Numbered from the stretch's first letter, positions 1 to 12,370 are shown. The stretch is DNA of 64,000 nucleotides from Cryptomeria japonica (GCF_030272615.1 NC_081406.1:115227783-115291782), one strand, 5' to 3'. The notes: generated from the letters alone by a model not told the origin. Program-made: numbers and translations.

Positions 1-3000
1 TTGACTTTGAGTAATTGGAATGATGTCAAAGATTGTGTGAAGGGTTAAATGTGACCTGAAGTACTGCTCTAATACCACAATATTATATAAATTCCATATC
101 CTACTAGATTGGTTGTCACTTTTTGAGAAGCAGTGGTCCCCACAGCTGCAAGTTGAGAGAAGTAGTGTGAAAAGAGTTTTTGCAACTTCTACTTTGGTGT
201 ACTAATGCCTTGGACAAGACATTTGACCAAGCTTGGCAATTTGTTAGATTGGAATTTCTTGATTTCTTTGTGTGTTTGACCCATTATTTGATATGCATCT
301 ACTGGCGTGCTGCAATTAGGATTTAGTTTTGTGTTTGAGTTAATCAACTACATCTAGCAAAGGTGAAAAATAATGATACAAGCTGAAACGCTCACAAGGA
401 CTATTTTTTTCTTATTCTTAAATTAGAGTTCAAACCAATCTAAATCATGCATTTCTTGTTAACTATTAACTAATCACTGTTTGATTTAACAATTCTTTAG
501 TCAAACTTTCCTAACTTTATCATGACAGATTCAAATTTGAGTACAAAAATTAGCCATCTGGTGGTGTAAGCATTCGTGTTGAAATGTATAAACAATTGGC
601 ATAACAGTTTGGAAAATAATCGATTGATCTTAAGTATGAAATAACCTCACTATTTGGATCTGCATGTCATAAACCAGAATTAATGGATATAATAGTTTCA
701 TGAATGGTAATTAAGAGACATAAGCACTTTTTGTTTAATATACAATCTGAGTTTCAATTGGGACAGATCAATTGTTTCCTCATGAATGGTAATATTCAAT
801 TATTATTGAATATTGAGCTATAATAATGTAATACCAATTATGGATAAAACAAATAAAAAGTTTGTTGATCTGGTGAGCAGATGGCAGCCCCAATGAGCTA
901 CCAACTTGTGGCTTCCTTGAGAAGTATGTAAACTAGGTAATATAGTAAATCTCTAGATTTTTCTGTCTCTTTCTATCTGTTTGTCTGTCTCACTCTCTAT
1001 TTTTATGTTTGTCTCTTGCATAGCATACATCAAGGCCAAAGGTCATTGGTGGTTATTGCCATCTTGTCCACTTGATAGTTTCTATGTATGCCTACTAAGA
1101 TTTTGTCTTCAATTAACTTTAATCTTAAGAAGTGATTAAAATGGTATCTTTGTTCCATATTTACCTGATTATTGTCTGCTCTTTTAATAGTCCATTTTGA
1201 CATTTATTCCTTCTTCCTTTCAAGCATTGTATTAAGAGAAATTTGATGTGTTTGAAGAACTCGAGAATGGTTACAAAAGGATAAGAATAGTTGGTCAAGA
1301 TCAGAAATTACATGTGAATGTGTGGACCTCTTACACATTAAGTCTTAAGAAAATAAAGAAAAGTCTAATCTAGGAAGATGTTTTCAATATTCTTTGTTGG
1401 TGTTTTATGATGGTATCCTTTCATATTTCTCATTTCTTTGGTCCTTGGGCTTGTTATTATCCTACTCAACTGTATGTGCAACCAATGGGATGTGGGTACT
1501 TCAATTTAAGTGGACATATTTGCAATATTGATAATTTCATACAGAAGCATGTATTCTTTGATTTATTACAAGATCTCTATGGATATTGGTTTGTTGGACT
1601 TGCTTTTATATGGACTACTGCTTACAAGATATTTTCATTTCCAAATATGGTGGGCTTAAAAAATCAAATGAATTCTATTTTTATTAGTGTTGATTTAAAG
1701 ATGCACTTGATTACTTTGTGAGATTAATTCTGTTTTTTACTCGCAGGATTCTGTTTTTTACTTGCTCTTACTTCCTAACGTAGCAGATTCTATTGAAGTC
1801 TAGGATTTTTCAAGTGTTGATTCACGGGTGTGTTCTGTTATTGTGAAAAGTAATCTATTTTTATTTCATAGTTTGCAGTCATTTTTATTTTTTAATTTTA
1901 GTGATGGAAAAGTGTCTCTAACTTATTCATCAATATATGTTCTCAAATTCCTTCTCAATAATTGAGACCTTATCAGCTGAGTGATTTGGTTTTGTTCTGG
2001 GAGACATACTTAGTATTTCTATGAAATTCATTTGTGATATTTATCCAGTGCTATTTTTCTTTTTTGAATTTTTCCCTTCACACAAAATGTGGACAGATGA
2101 TCTTGATGTCAAACAACACAAGAAGCATTCAAATACCCTTGAAAATTACACAGAGAATAAACAAGAAAATTTAGATCAGATCCTAGATAAAATACAAGAA
2201 AAATTGAGTCTGCTTCTAATCTGGCAACAAGCCATGTTAAGGAAGAAATCAGGTGGCAAGGCAGAGAAACCGAACAAGATCAGCCCCTAAAGAAGACTCT
2301 TTCCCTCGAATGTTTTCTACCATTGCTTGAAGACTATCTCTATGAAAGCACTGTCTAACTATGAAAGCTCTATATTTTGTCTCTTCTATGGACTGTGGAT
2401 TCATGTATTACCTTTGTTCCTCATACAAAATCCTTAACTCAAATTTGCTTACCTATCTCAATGTGTTTTGCTGCCCCTTTTGAACTGTTGTTACCATTCT
2501 TGTATTGATGTCTTTATTGTGCAAAGTGTTTCAAAGCATCTTGTATGAAGATGAACCTTTATGAAGATCACTGCTCTTTGATTATACATCTTGGTGTTTT
2601 GCCAAATGACTCACTGTCCTATTGTATTGTTATTGCCATGTTATTGCAATTGATATTCATTCCTTAAACTGTCACTACTAATGCATTAGACTCCAAATCT
2701 TTTGATGACTTAATTCTACATGATTTGCTAACAGTCATATATCTAATCTTAATTGTCTTTATACTATCTTTGCTCTGTGAGTCTATTTTCTTTACCTTGG
2801 CACTGTATTCTTGCATCTTTTGTTTAAAATAGTCTGGTCATCATAATTGTTTTTCCCAAAATGTTGCAACCATGGATGAAAAGCCTTTGCTCTTGTAATC
2901 ATATCACCATTATGATGTAACAATTATTTATCCCTGCTCATGACCATTGTGTGACTGCTTCTTTATGTGGTTTTGATGTTTTGATACTAACATATATATG

Positions 3001-4234
3001 TGTCCTTGAATAATAGAGACAAAACCTCAGTCCCTCTCACATTCATACAAGATTGCAAGGGCAGGTTCAAAAGGACTATCATTCATTGCTTATCTCTGCT
3101 AAAGCACTAAAGATTGACTATATTCAATACCCATAATTGTCAATTAATCACTTAGACACAGATGATGTCAATCCATGAAGCGGCAAGGGTATATAATATA
3201 GATACCAAATATAATGGCACAAATGATGAAATAACATTTCAAGGGTTTCAAGAGACAAAAGAAGAGATTGAATATTCTCAATGGTATATGACTTCTTTTT
3301 GTCATATCTTAGGAAAATCTACTTCTTTCAACGTACAATGGCTTGTAGCAAATATCAATGTCAAGAATTCATATTCAAACTTTTGTATTTCTTCCTTATT
3401 AAGAATAAATAAGGTAAGAACCCTTCATGTATATACAAAAGACTTTGTTTTCTCAGAAATAACAACAGAAGGATTTGAGTGAAATAAAGCAGATCTATTT
3501 GATAGAGAATAGAATGAATGGTCTTAGCAAGGAAAACTATAGTGATATTTGTGTCTACACAACCCTTTTCACGCCTTCATCACATTCAGTGAAGTTAATA
3601 TTTACGTCCAAACCTTTGGAATGACCACTTGACTGCTTATTTTCTTCATCATTTCTTCTCTCATGCATGATTCATTGCACGATTTAGATTTATGTCTCTT
3701 GGTGGCTTCTTTGGCAGTGTAACCGTTTTTGGCAGTGTAACCGTTTGTAATGGGTCTACATGCAGCTTCTTACACAAAGGAACTCTATTTTGCTTTCCTA
3801 GCTATGAAATATTAGCAACAAAGATAGAACTAGGGTAAACTTAAGAAAATTCTAAAATAATGTGAAGCTCCTCATGAACTTTGAGCTTTGAACTTTAATT
3901 TCCCTCTTCTTACAAAATAAACACACTTGTTGACCTTTCAAAATGTATAAATTATTTTCCCTCGTCTCTTTTTCAATAAATTTAGGGAAACATGGTCACT
4001 TTTTGAGTTCACATTTTACTTGTTAAGACATTGAGTATATTTGCATATGAAATTGTTTACTGTTAAGTACGTTGAATCTTGTAAGGGGACCCCAAAGCCT
4101 GTTCTTGTTTTACTTTTTTGAAAATATGCCAGAATGTGCCCCATATTGGATACTGGGAATTATTATATGTAGCCTTATTTCTTTTCTTTCATGGATTTGA
4201 TTAATATTGAAGATAATTTTTATTGCATTGGCAG
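1..4234. other. Region without a recognisable gene
   Basis: AT-rich plant-like DNA with many stops in all frames. I see no transposon termini, no purine tract next to a TG...CA end and no protein motif that I recognise. The longest open stretches (1407-1721, 2021-2290, 3162-3482) have no known motif, and their composition looks like ordinary noncoding sequence. An 18-bp direct duplication lies near 3716-3752 and a pyrimidine-rich stretch at 958-1016. The region ends with a good intron-acceptor-like tract (T-rich, then GGCAG) just before the beta-galactosidase scrap at 4235, so part of it may be decayed intron or gene flank. Confidence 0.5.
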
Positions 4235-4327
4235 ATGTGGCTTGATCTTATTCACAAGGCCAAGGAGGTAGGTGTGGATGTCATTGAGACATGTGTTTTG
4301 TAATATAGACAATCCCCAACAAAATGA
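4235..4327 (+). pseudogene. Beta-galactosidase (GH35) exon fragment, decayed
   Basis: The frame starting at the ATG at 4235 reads MWLDLIHKAKEVGVDVIET and then continues weakly. This matches the plant glycoside hydrolase family 35 segment MWPDLIQKAKDGGLDVIQT, which in plant beta-galactosidase genes begins an exon. The enzyme removes terminal beta-galactosyl residues from cell-wall polysaccharides. A splice-acceptor-like sequence (T-rich, ending GGCAG) directly precedes the match, as expected for a genomic rather than a retrocopied fragment. After about 22 residues the expected Trp of YVFWN is a TAA stop, and a second stop follows about 12 codons later, although spaced residues still resemble the family (SP, K). 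No upstream or downstream exon was recognised. It is a dead fragment, alone in its neighbourhood. Confidence 0.6.
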
Positions 4328-5030
4328 GGTGTGTATGTCTTCATGACCACAGTTCTAATCACATCCAAAACAAAGTTAATTAAATTGGAAACAACTCCAA
4401 AGAGGTTTTAATCCCTGGTCAATTCATTCATCCATCCAAAAATGCTAAAGAACAACAATAAATGCTAAATAATACCAATACCACGTGACTGTTGTAGAAT
4501 ATAGTTAAGAGTTATTACACAAAACTTTGATTCCATTCATTAAAATTTCAATAAAATACATAACAAGTGATCCATGACTAGTTTAACATCTTCCTTACTT
4601 CCTTTACAATCATCAAATGATAGATTACATTCATATTTCAGCTAAAAGGCAGCCCACTCGAATCCTCAGAAAATACATACTAAGAGTAGCACAAATGCAA
4701 ATCAGTGCAATGACAGAGGTATTCACTGACAAGTAACAGTATTGTGTTGTCAAGAAGTGCCAGAGGAGGTAAAGATTGCGATATGGTCAATGTTCGGGTT
4801 TTCAACCATAAGAATTGTTGTCATAGCTAGTAGTGCAGATCAAATAGAGGAGTGAACTCACAATACTGGTTCCCACATTTTGACCAACTTTGACACTTCG
4901 ATGAACATTTTAAACAAAACTTCAGTTTTGGACACCTATAAATTTTAAACCATTAAGAATTTGAAGATTATGTAGACTAGTGATTTGTAACATCTTGTTT
5001 GTAGATTCTAAATATATTTTTTTCAATTTG
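4328..5030. other. Spacer with nothing recognisable
   Basis: AT-rich sequence with no open frame above 60 codons, no repeat and no element end that I can identify. It lies between the beta-galactosidase scrap and the inverted gypsy gag tail. Confidence 0.4.
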
Positions 5031-5387
5031 AAACTATTGGTGTTTTAGTAGAAGAAATGGTTTGGGAAACAACTTCATGAGCTCTAGCACGATGTCTTTG
5101 TCGACATTCTCTCACACAATGGTTTCATCTAGTTTTGGTTGAAGGTTGAGGAGGTTTAGGTTCATCAGGTATTGAATTTGTCTCTTCTTTTAGGGAAGGA
5201 TGAATGGGTTGAGGTCTTTTAGGTTGGACAATAGGATAGGCATTTAGTTTCTCTCTATAAGATGAAGGAGGAGGAAATACACCATACAAAGGATGAATGG
5301 GAGGTGTAGGAAGGAGACCGGGTCCATCATGAGAAGGAGGAATAAATTGATGTTTAGGAGGAAGAGTTTTTCTACCTTTGGGAGTGA
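5031..5387 (-). pseudogene. Gypsy gag C-terminal tail, inverted relic
   Basis: Read on the minus strand, this encodes a proline-rich segment (HDGPGLLPTPPIHPLYGV, then PPPSSYREK, then QPKRPQP, then an Arg-rich stretch). It closely matches the tail of the gag frame of the gag-only gypsy element at about 58480-58800 (HDGLGLLPKPKIPPLYGV, PPPSFYREK, PKRPQP). It is a capsid-polyprotein tail and carries no enzyme. The frame has a TGA where the younger copy has CGA (Arg). At the position where the younger copy has a TAG, this relic has CAA (Gln), which shows the ancestral residue. The fragment faces the opposite way to the 3' part of the same family at 6536-8989, so an inversion or two separate copies must be involved. 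Confidence 0.75.
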
Positions 5388-6535
5388 ATCAGATTAAATA
5401 AATTAAGCACAATCTCAGATCTGAATAACTGCAACAAGAATAAAGATAAATACAATAATGACAACACACATAACACCAAGATTTTTAATGTGGAAAACTT
5501 GGTTAAGGAAAAAACCATCATGGGAATCTACCCACAATAAGATGATACTCTATAGTAGTAGGTGTAAAGATACTCTGCAGTACATTAATTGCAAAGATAG
5601 CATCTACTAATGCCCAATGACAGTTTTGGTTAAGCTCATTTGTCTGCATTACAAATATCTCTTCTCAATACACCATACTGAAGGATAAATTCATTTATGC
5701 ACACATACGCCACTCTATGATAATGCAGACACAACATCAACACCCAAATTACGTGAATATACCACCTATTTATACAATTCATCAAACTTGACTACAAGTT
5801 TAGCCAAACCCTCAACCCTTGATTACAAAATTACATCACACAATACATAAATCAACCACCGAACCAATACAATTCCATTGACAACATAGCATGAACCTAA
5901 TCCAAATCCTCGAACACACAACACCACCAGAAATCTTGCCAAGATCAACTTCAACATGTTACACCACCATAAATACCACATAATACGAAGAATATCACCG
6001 GACCCAAAAGATCTTCAAGAATGCGCACAAGGATCAATGCGGACCACCAAAATAAATAGGACACGATCAAGAAACACCAACACGCATGTTAGAACCATCC
6101 GCAATAGTTGCACCAACACCACTTAATCAAATCTTCATCAATCAACATGCTAATACTCAACAACACTTATCAGTAATAATTCGGACTAGAAAAATAACTT
6201 GCAAAGCACTAAATCATGAACCATCTGAAATTAAGATATACATGAACATCCAAAACATTCTCCCAAACCTGCAACCAAAGATATAATCATACCAGAGAAC
6301 AATGGATCAAATACCAAACTCTTCCAACCATAGAACAAAAGAACAATCTTCATACCGGAATCCACAACTCAACCAAATCACCACATAGCATCATGGAATC
6401 AATAAAGAATGGAGTAGAGATACTAGATATACTTCATTACTGAAGCACAAATCCTCATCAGCAAACCAAAGCAAATCAATTCTCTGGAATCACCAGAACA
6501 CCAAACACAAGAATATGTTGACATCAATGACAACA
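5388..6535 (-). mobile_element. Copia LTR remnant, minus orientation
   Basis: The left end GTGAATCAG and the later block GTGGAAAACTTGG...AAAAACCATCATGGGA are the reverse complement of the R-U5 signature of other Copia LTRs here (for example 18451-18995 and 45380-46851). The right end, TTGACATCAATGACAACA, is the reverse complement of a TGTTGTCATTGATGTCAA LTR start. The terminal bases on the U5 side (TGTTAGG type) are missing, so that end is truncated. No primer site or purine tract flanks it, so it is a solo or truncated LTR. It sits between two parts of a gypsy relic whose sequence resumes at 6536. Confidence 0.65.
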
Positions 6536-6701
6536 ACATATCCTAGTAGTAGCAATATCGAACAAGTCCTTTTTGGAACTTGTGATAGCTCCATCTACTA
6601 TGCTTGACGTGTCTCCTATTGTGTGTTGTCCACCTTCCCAAAATAATGATCAGCAAGATCAGAGGGAGGATGATGTGCTTAATTCGATTCATTAGCACCG
6701 T

Positions 6702-6761
<60 letters not shown>

Positions 6762-7482
6762 ATTTCTTATTTGTGACATTCTTCTATTTTTTCCCCTATT
6801 CTTCTATTTGTTGTCCCTAGTGTTGTCTACTTGAGGACAATGCAAAGCATTGAGATCTCTTTTGGTCTCTTCCATGTTGACTCAAAAGACACATGTGTTC
6901 CCTTCTTCCATGGTGATTTCCTTTCTTTAGGGGATAAGGACGATTCTATGCACACACACACACACATATGATATAATTATCATAAAAAGAATACTGACTC
7001 CAAAGTTAGGTGAAACCACCTCATGTTTTGTGCCTTGTGTTCATTATCCTTTGATTTGTCCTCTCCTGGGGGCTAAATTATTGTGATAACGTTCTTGTCT
7101 TCTTGACTGTATCCTACCTTAAAGAAATTGCTCCCGACAAGGCATGTGCAATCGCTTTAACGTGGGGGCATACACTCTGCTCATGATTCTCTCTCTTGGT
7201 ACTTAAAGTTACTTAGTGAGCTTTGTCTTTGCTTTGTGAATTTTAGTATCTTCTTTTCATGACTCATAGTAAGAGAACCTTACTAGTTGTAGTCATGGTT
7301 ATCTCTTTCTCTCTCATTATCTTCCCTTTTACCTTATCATTGAATTTGTAAGATCCTAAAGTCCACTAGGGGCTTGATGAATCTTGCCTCTTTGACGTGG
7401 TGAAAGTCTTTCAATCTAAATTCTTTGTACTTCACCGTGAGTATTTTCATAAGCTCATACTCTCACTAAAGTGGGAGCTAAA
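6536..7482 (+). mobile_element. 3' internal region of gag-only gypsy relic
   Basis: This matches the 3' untranslated part of the intact gag-only element at about 59035-59945 in order and orientation. Shared blocks include CTTGTGATAGCTCCATCT, GATGCAAAGCATTGAGATCT, GACTCAAAAGACACATGTG and a TTTAACGTgGGGGGCATAC block. It ends in a purine-rich tract (AAAGTGGGAGCTAA, about 7468-7482) directly before the LTR. The short pyrimidine run of the younger copy is replaced here by a long CT microsatellite. It has no coding capacity. Confidence 0.75.
6705..6757. repeat. (CT)n microsatellite
   Basis: About 26 uninterrupted CT units. The homologous position in the younger element (about 59218-59240) is only a short irregular pyrimidine run (TTCTTTCCTCCTCTCTTTCG), so the array grew within this copy. 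It produces apparent Ser-Leu and Arg-Glu repeat frames on both strands that should not be taken as genes. Confidence 0.97.
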
Positions 7483-8989
7483 TGTAACTTCCTAAAATTG
7501 CACCTCTTGCAATTTTCAACTGCATTTGGACCTTTGCCTTAGTGTTTGTGCCCCTTGGCCTGATCAGAGCCTTGAGAGCCTTGATTATGCTCATACATAT
7601 CAAAATCTTCATGCAACTCAGTAATGCACCCTTCCTATATCATGGGGGCTTCACTAGCTAGGCAATATTATATCACGTGCATTCATTTTGAGGGGTTTAA
7701 TATCTCAAAAATGAGGGTACAATTTATTGCCTATCGATGAAAATAGGGGATTTTTTAATTCAAGCTATGAAAAAATACAACATTTGGTAAAAATAGGGGG
7801 GCTTTTAATTTAGGCTATGTATTGGGAGGGGTGACAAAAAAGGAGTTTAAGTAATATTTTTTAAAATAGGGGGATTCTTTAGTATGTCATGAACGCACGT
7901 GTTATAACCCAGGCTCACTAATTGAAGCCCACGTGGCCTACACCTTGATCTTGCCCCAAATTAGGGCAGGACCAGGGTGTGGCATCCTAGTACCCCTTAA
8001 TGGTGACCTATCTTGGACCCCTCTCCCTCTCCTATCTCAAATTTGAAGCGGGAAAATCTCCCCTATGTTGCTCATGTCAGAAAATTAATCAATTAATCCT
8101 ACAAGAAAGTATATAAAAGGGATTTCTCGTCTCATTTGAGAAACCATGATTATACACAATACTTGAAATTCAATCAAGCATCCAAGCATTCAAAAGATCA
8201 AACATTCAAGCATTCAAGAGCAATTGGGCATTTTCAGTCTTCCTTCAAGCCAGGAGCAATAATAGAGTCAAGATTTCAAGCATTGAAGAGGAGATCATCA
8301 TTCCCATCTATGAAATCATAATTCCATGTGGAGGCAAGAAAAACTTCAAGAGGAGGTATAAGCATTTCATTTTCAATCAATTCAACATCCCCTCAAAGAG
8401 GCGATTTCTACTTTTAGTCCTTTCAATTACATTATTTCAACCACCTGGTTAATTCCAAAACCAAGGTTCGACCTAAAGGCAAACCCCTATTCCTAATGCA
8501 TTTCCCCTTCCTTCTGTGTGCAAAAAATAGGTGCACAACTTTTCTTCTGGATTTAAGCTTTATTTATAGAGATGCAAAAACCCTTTTCGACACGCAGAAA
8601 GTTCGGAGGAGCGATAGGAGGGTGACCTAATCCAAACACATGGCCCCTACAACTTTTGGCAAATTTCACAGAGCAGCTCCGAATCATCTCAAGCTTCTCA
8701 GATCCAAGTACACAACTGAATCCCGAATCTGTAGCTCACTATTTTCTCATACTTTGTCTTCATTTTCTGCACTTAATCTTAATTGAACTAGTCAACTTAC
8801 AAAATAGTCAATTACATTCCAAACACAACCGATCTTCTTAGTATTTAGCCTTTGCATAATTTAGGATTGGATCTAGTGGATTCATCCCCCTCTTTTGAAT
8901 GTAACGTCTCCCTCAAGTAAAAAATTGAGCTTAGTGAATCCTCCTTTCCCCGTGGTGGATTTTCTAAGCTCCCAATTTTCCACTTTACA
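7483..8989 (+). mobile_element. 3' LTR of gag-only gypsy relic
   Basis: This 1,507-bp segment starts TGTAACTTCCTAAAATTGCA and ends TTTTCCACTTTACA. It matches the two LTRs of the younger element (TGTAGC...TCCTAAAATTG to ACTTTACA). It keeps a TATA box near 8109 (AGTATATAAAAGGG), AAGCATTCAAG-type short repeats near 8165-8220, the AACCCCTATTCC block and the U5 end block CCCCCTCTTTTGAATGTAA. The GC-rich hairpins of the younger LTRs have largely decayed. The LTR inserted into Copia A reverse transcriptase, whose codons begin immediately at 8990. The matching 5' LTR is not in the window. Confidence 0.8.
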
Positions 8990-9705
8990 ACACCTTTAGC
9001 CCATTTAGACACCATGAGAACAATACTAGCAATAGCAGCTCAAAACAAGTGGGAACTATATCAAATGGATGTGAAACTAGCTTTCTTCAATTACTTTTTA
9101 GAAGAAGAGGTTGATGTAGAGAAGTCACCTGGGTATGAGATCTTGGGTCATGAAAACAAGCTTTACAAGCTCAAGAAGGCACTCTATGGACTCAAACAAG
9201 TCCCAAGAGCATGGTATAGAATAATTGACACTTGTTTTTTATAAAGTTTCTTTCAATAGGTGCAACAGTGAGCCTACACTGCATACCAAGATGAATGAGC
9301 ATGGAGAGATCATAATAGTTTGTTTATATGTTGATGGCTTGATTTTCATGGGAGATTTATCAATTGACACATTCAAATGAGCTATAAAAATGAATTTGAG
9401 ATGACTGATTTGGGTTTAATGAGATATTTTCTTTTCATTTAAGTAAGTCAAAATGATAAAGGTATTTTCATTTCACAATATAAGTATGTAAATGATATCT
9501 TGAAGAGGTTCAATATGACTAATTACAAATTAGAGCCAACACCAATAGTGAAAGTTTGTTGGAAGTCTTATGTATTTAGCAGCCACAAGGCTAGATATAA
9601 TTTTTGGAGTTAGTCTCATTTCCAGGTTCATGGAGTCTCCAAAAATTTCTCATCGGCAAGCTAGGAAAATAATTTTTAAATATGTTAGTGGAACAAGGAA
9701 TTGTG
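8990..9705 (+). pseudogene. Copia A reverse transcriptase, 5' fragment
   Basis: The translation shows the Copia reverse transcriptase blocks MRTILAIAAQNKWELYQMDV, KALYGLKQVPRAWY and, after a frameshift, ICLYVDGLIFMG. The last is the YVDD catalytic site with its final Asp changed to Gly. Later blocks match the reverse transcriptase-RNase H connection (FEMTDLGLMRYFL, then KYVSGTRNC). Several stops and frameshifts, plus a short deletion around 9565, make it dead. The 5' side is cut by the gypsy LTR ending at 8989. The 3' side is cut by Copia B at 9706, and the same gene resumes at 17284. It once copied element RNA into DNA inside cytoplasmic particles. Confidence 0.85.
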
Positions 9706-12352
9706 TGTTGGCATTGTGTTGACATTGATGTCAATTGGTATAGCATAAAGTAGGACAACTGGTATGGGAGAATAGTTGATAAGTTGTTAGTGCTATCAAC
9801 TGATATTGTGGACATTGAAGCCACCAGGTAAGCATGTGGGAGTAACCAGTTTACATGTTAGTATTGAGAAGAAGGAACAAGTTTCTAAGTATGCATGTTG
9901 ATGCTCAACAAGCATGATAGAGGAATGATCGGTGAGTGATATGAACCAACAAGCTTGTGAGCGGTAAAGGTTGTTGCAGTATGAACTAATGAAGGGTCAG
10001 CAGTGCAACCGATATGCTAGTATGTTGTTAACTAGAATGACTCCCACTGAGAAAGAGAAGGTTGAAAGAGTGTGTGTTGCTTTAGTGAGAAAAGATGACA
10101 TATGGAAAAGCTACCAGGACATATGTCAAGTTGAAGAGGTATCCTCTCTTCAGTGAAGTCACATCATTACCAGCAGGTGACATAGATCTTCCTCCACCGA
10201 TGTTTAGTAGTTGAAGTGCAGGTGTCTATTCCTCCCCTTGGTAAATGGTAATACCTTTCTTATCCCACAACATACATGACATACATCATGACTCTCCAAG
10301 ATAAGTTAGTCAGAGTAAGCAAAGGCAGGTGATTGGATGCATAGACCGGATGACTAAAGTGAAAGAAGAGGATGCCTCCAAAGGATAAGATATGGGATGA
10401 ACACCAAATTAGCATGTGAAGTAAAGATGTGCTATAGGGATAGAGAAGGAAGTGGTGAGACGATGGGTTTACTATCTTGGCAAACTGGTTGAGAAGGGAA
10501 CCGGTTAGATGAAGATGAATCTCTACAGTTACACACTTGGAGTTACCATGGCTCAAGTGGAGATTATTTTTGCCACCAATGGAGATGGTGTTACCACAAA
10601 TGCATAACAATTGGAGATGGTTGGCATGAAGATATCATGCATATTATAGATATAAAGGCAGAAAAATGTCAATTGGTAAACAAGGTGGATACTGGCATAC
10701 AACCAAGTGAACAAAGAGACAAAAGTGAAGTATTCTTAATCTAATGAAGATGTATATGATGAGTCATCCTAGATTGCTGTTGAGGACCAGCATGGTTTAT
10801 AACTGGGCTGACAAGATCCACCAACACAAGGAAGAAGAAGGAAAAAAGGTTAATTGGTAAGGGAAGACATACCAACAGGGTTAGAGAACCGGTAGGCAAA
10901 GAGGGACCGGTGGTATGATACAAACACCAATTGTGTGTAATTTGTTGGTAACCAAGTCAAACTAACTTGATGAGATAAGGTGGATTCTGACAAAGGTACC
11001 ACATGGAGTTAAGGTTGTGTACATGCATGCGATAGATAGAGTATGCACCGATGAGGTTGTTACAGAGCCGATTGACATTAATTGCAGACCCCATAAATCA
11101 TGGGAGGTGTTGCAGAGGTGTGCGGCTCGAGGAAGGCCGAATAGAGGTGATCGATGGGATGCATCGATTGATGTAGAGTGTCCAGGTGTAGAATGAGGTT
11201 GGTGATGCAATCTGCTAAACCATTTATGGTAATTGATTAAGTACCTTGCCGACAGACTGTTGATGTTTGCTAAGTTCAGAAAACATGCCTTGGAAGAAAG
11301 AAGATATGGTAGGTGATGCCTGATTGCTTGAAGGTTGTTCATCTTCATGCAGAATGAGATCTGATTGGATCTTATTGACCTCATGATCAGTGGAAGAAAC
11401 CATTATGTGCCAATAGTTTAAAGCTGTGTTTTGGTGAGAAATCTCAGTAATAAGAATGTTGGCCAAAGACCGGATTCAATGATGCTAGTTGGTGAAGGAG
11501 AGTGATCCTAAGCAGAGAAGAGAGTAGAGAAGAATGAGAAGAATCAAGGAACTAAGAATTTAAAGAAAAGAGCTAGTAGGGAAGGTTAAATCAGTGAGAG
11601 GCTTTAACAGTGGCTTAACCAGCAAGATCAGACAAATCAACATACTACAAAGTGAGTTGCAGAGGTAGGAAATGACAATGTTCAAGCCAACTGAAAGGTA
11701 GTGGAGAGTGAAGTAGCTACGTATGTGTATGGGAGAGAAGATCTGACAAGTAGTGAGCAGAGAAACGATAAACTGGTGAGCAGAGTAACCGGTAGCAAAT
11801 GTATGTTCTGACTGATCATCCAACAGGAAGAGGTAGAACTCGTGTGTCAGCAGCAGCAAGTGAAGGTGAGTAGAGAGATTGAGAGAGAGATAGAAGGAAG
11901 AGTAGAAGTCAACTGGTGAGGTAGAGGAGGTGAGAAATTGGTAGGGTAATGTGTATGCAGTGGTTACAAGTTTCACTTGTAATCAGACTATTACTTTTGT
12001 AATTTATTATGTACATGATAGATCACTTTGTTGGAGCTCGGTGCAGGGTTTGGTGCTCCTTGGGTTGGTGCCCTAAATATTGTAACCAAAGGTTTTCATT
12101 GTGAGGCTGGATTAGAGCAGTAGACTCCAGCAACACTTCTCACCAAGGTTTTTCCCATCTTGGGTTTTCCTCATATATACTGGTGTCATGTAATGTGCCT
12201 TTGTGTGATTGCATTGTGAAGTCTTGCATTATATCACTGATAGGTTTTTTTGTGTTTGTTTTACTAATCGGTACTCTCTCTTAGTATGAAAAGGTTTAAG
12301 ATTTTTGTAAACCACTGATTCAACCCCCTCTTAATGGTACATTGTGTTCAAC
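9706..12352 (+). mobile_element. 5' LTR of Copia B
   Basis: This LTR of about 2.65 kb starts TGTTGGCATTGTGTTGACAT and ends GGTACATTGTGTTCAAC. It aligns along its length with the LTR at 15364-17278 at clearly diverged identity. Many differences are CCGGT versus CTGGT, as expected for decay of methylated CpG. It carries the common Copia U5 signature near 12150 (AAGGTTTTTCCCATCTTGGG) and the pyrimidine tract AACCCCCTCTTAAT just before its end. The stretch 11601-12335 has no counterpart in the 3' LTR, which has lost it. Confidence 0.85.
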
Positions 12353-12370
12353 TATTAGAGCCTAGGTTCC
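12353..12370 (+). other. Decayed tRNA-Met-type primer binding site, Copia B
   Basis: Directly after the 5' LTR the sequence reads TATTAGAGCCTAGGTTCC. Other Copia elements here have ATTGGTATCAGAGCC at this point. The central GGTATC is missing, so tRNA priming would no longer work. Confidence 0.6.

Noticed and set aside
886-945. Possible mini-exon (AG before ATGGCAGCCCC, GTATGT after CTTGAGAA)
   Set aside because: Splice-like ends occur often by chance in such DNA; the short peptide matches nothing I know.
1407-1721. Open frame of 104 codons
   Set aside because: No motif, no splice or promoter context, composition like noncoding AT-rich DNA; length is within chance for such a region.
2021-2290. 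Open frame of 89 codons with a charged C-terminal half (QENLDQILDKIQEKLSLL)
   Set aside because: The charged half looks slightly protein-like, but I recognise no family and find no flanking exon; not enough to call a gene.
3162-3482. Open frame of 106 codons
   Set aside because: No recognised domain and no conserved context.
6543-6834. Frames with Ser-Leu and Arg-Glu runs on both strands
   Set aside because: Produced by the CT microsatellite.
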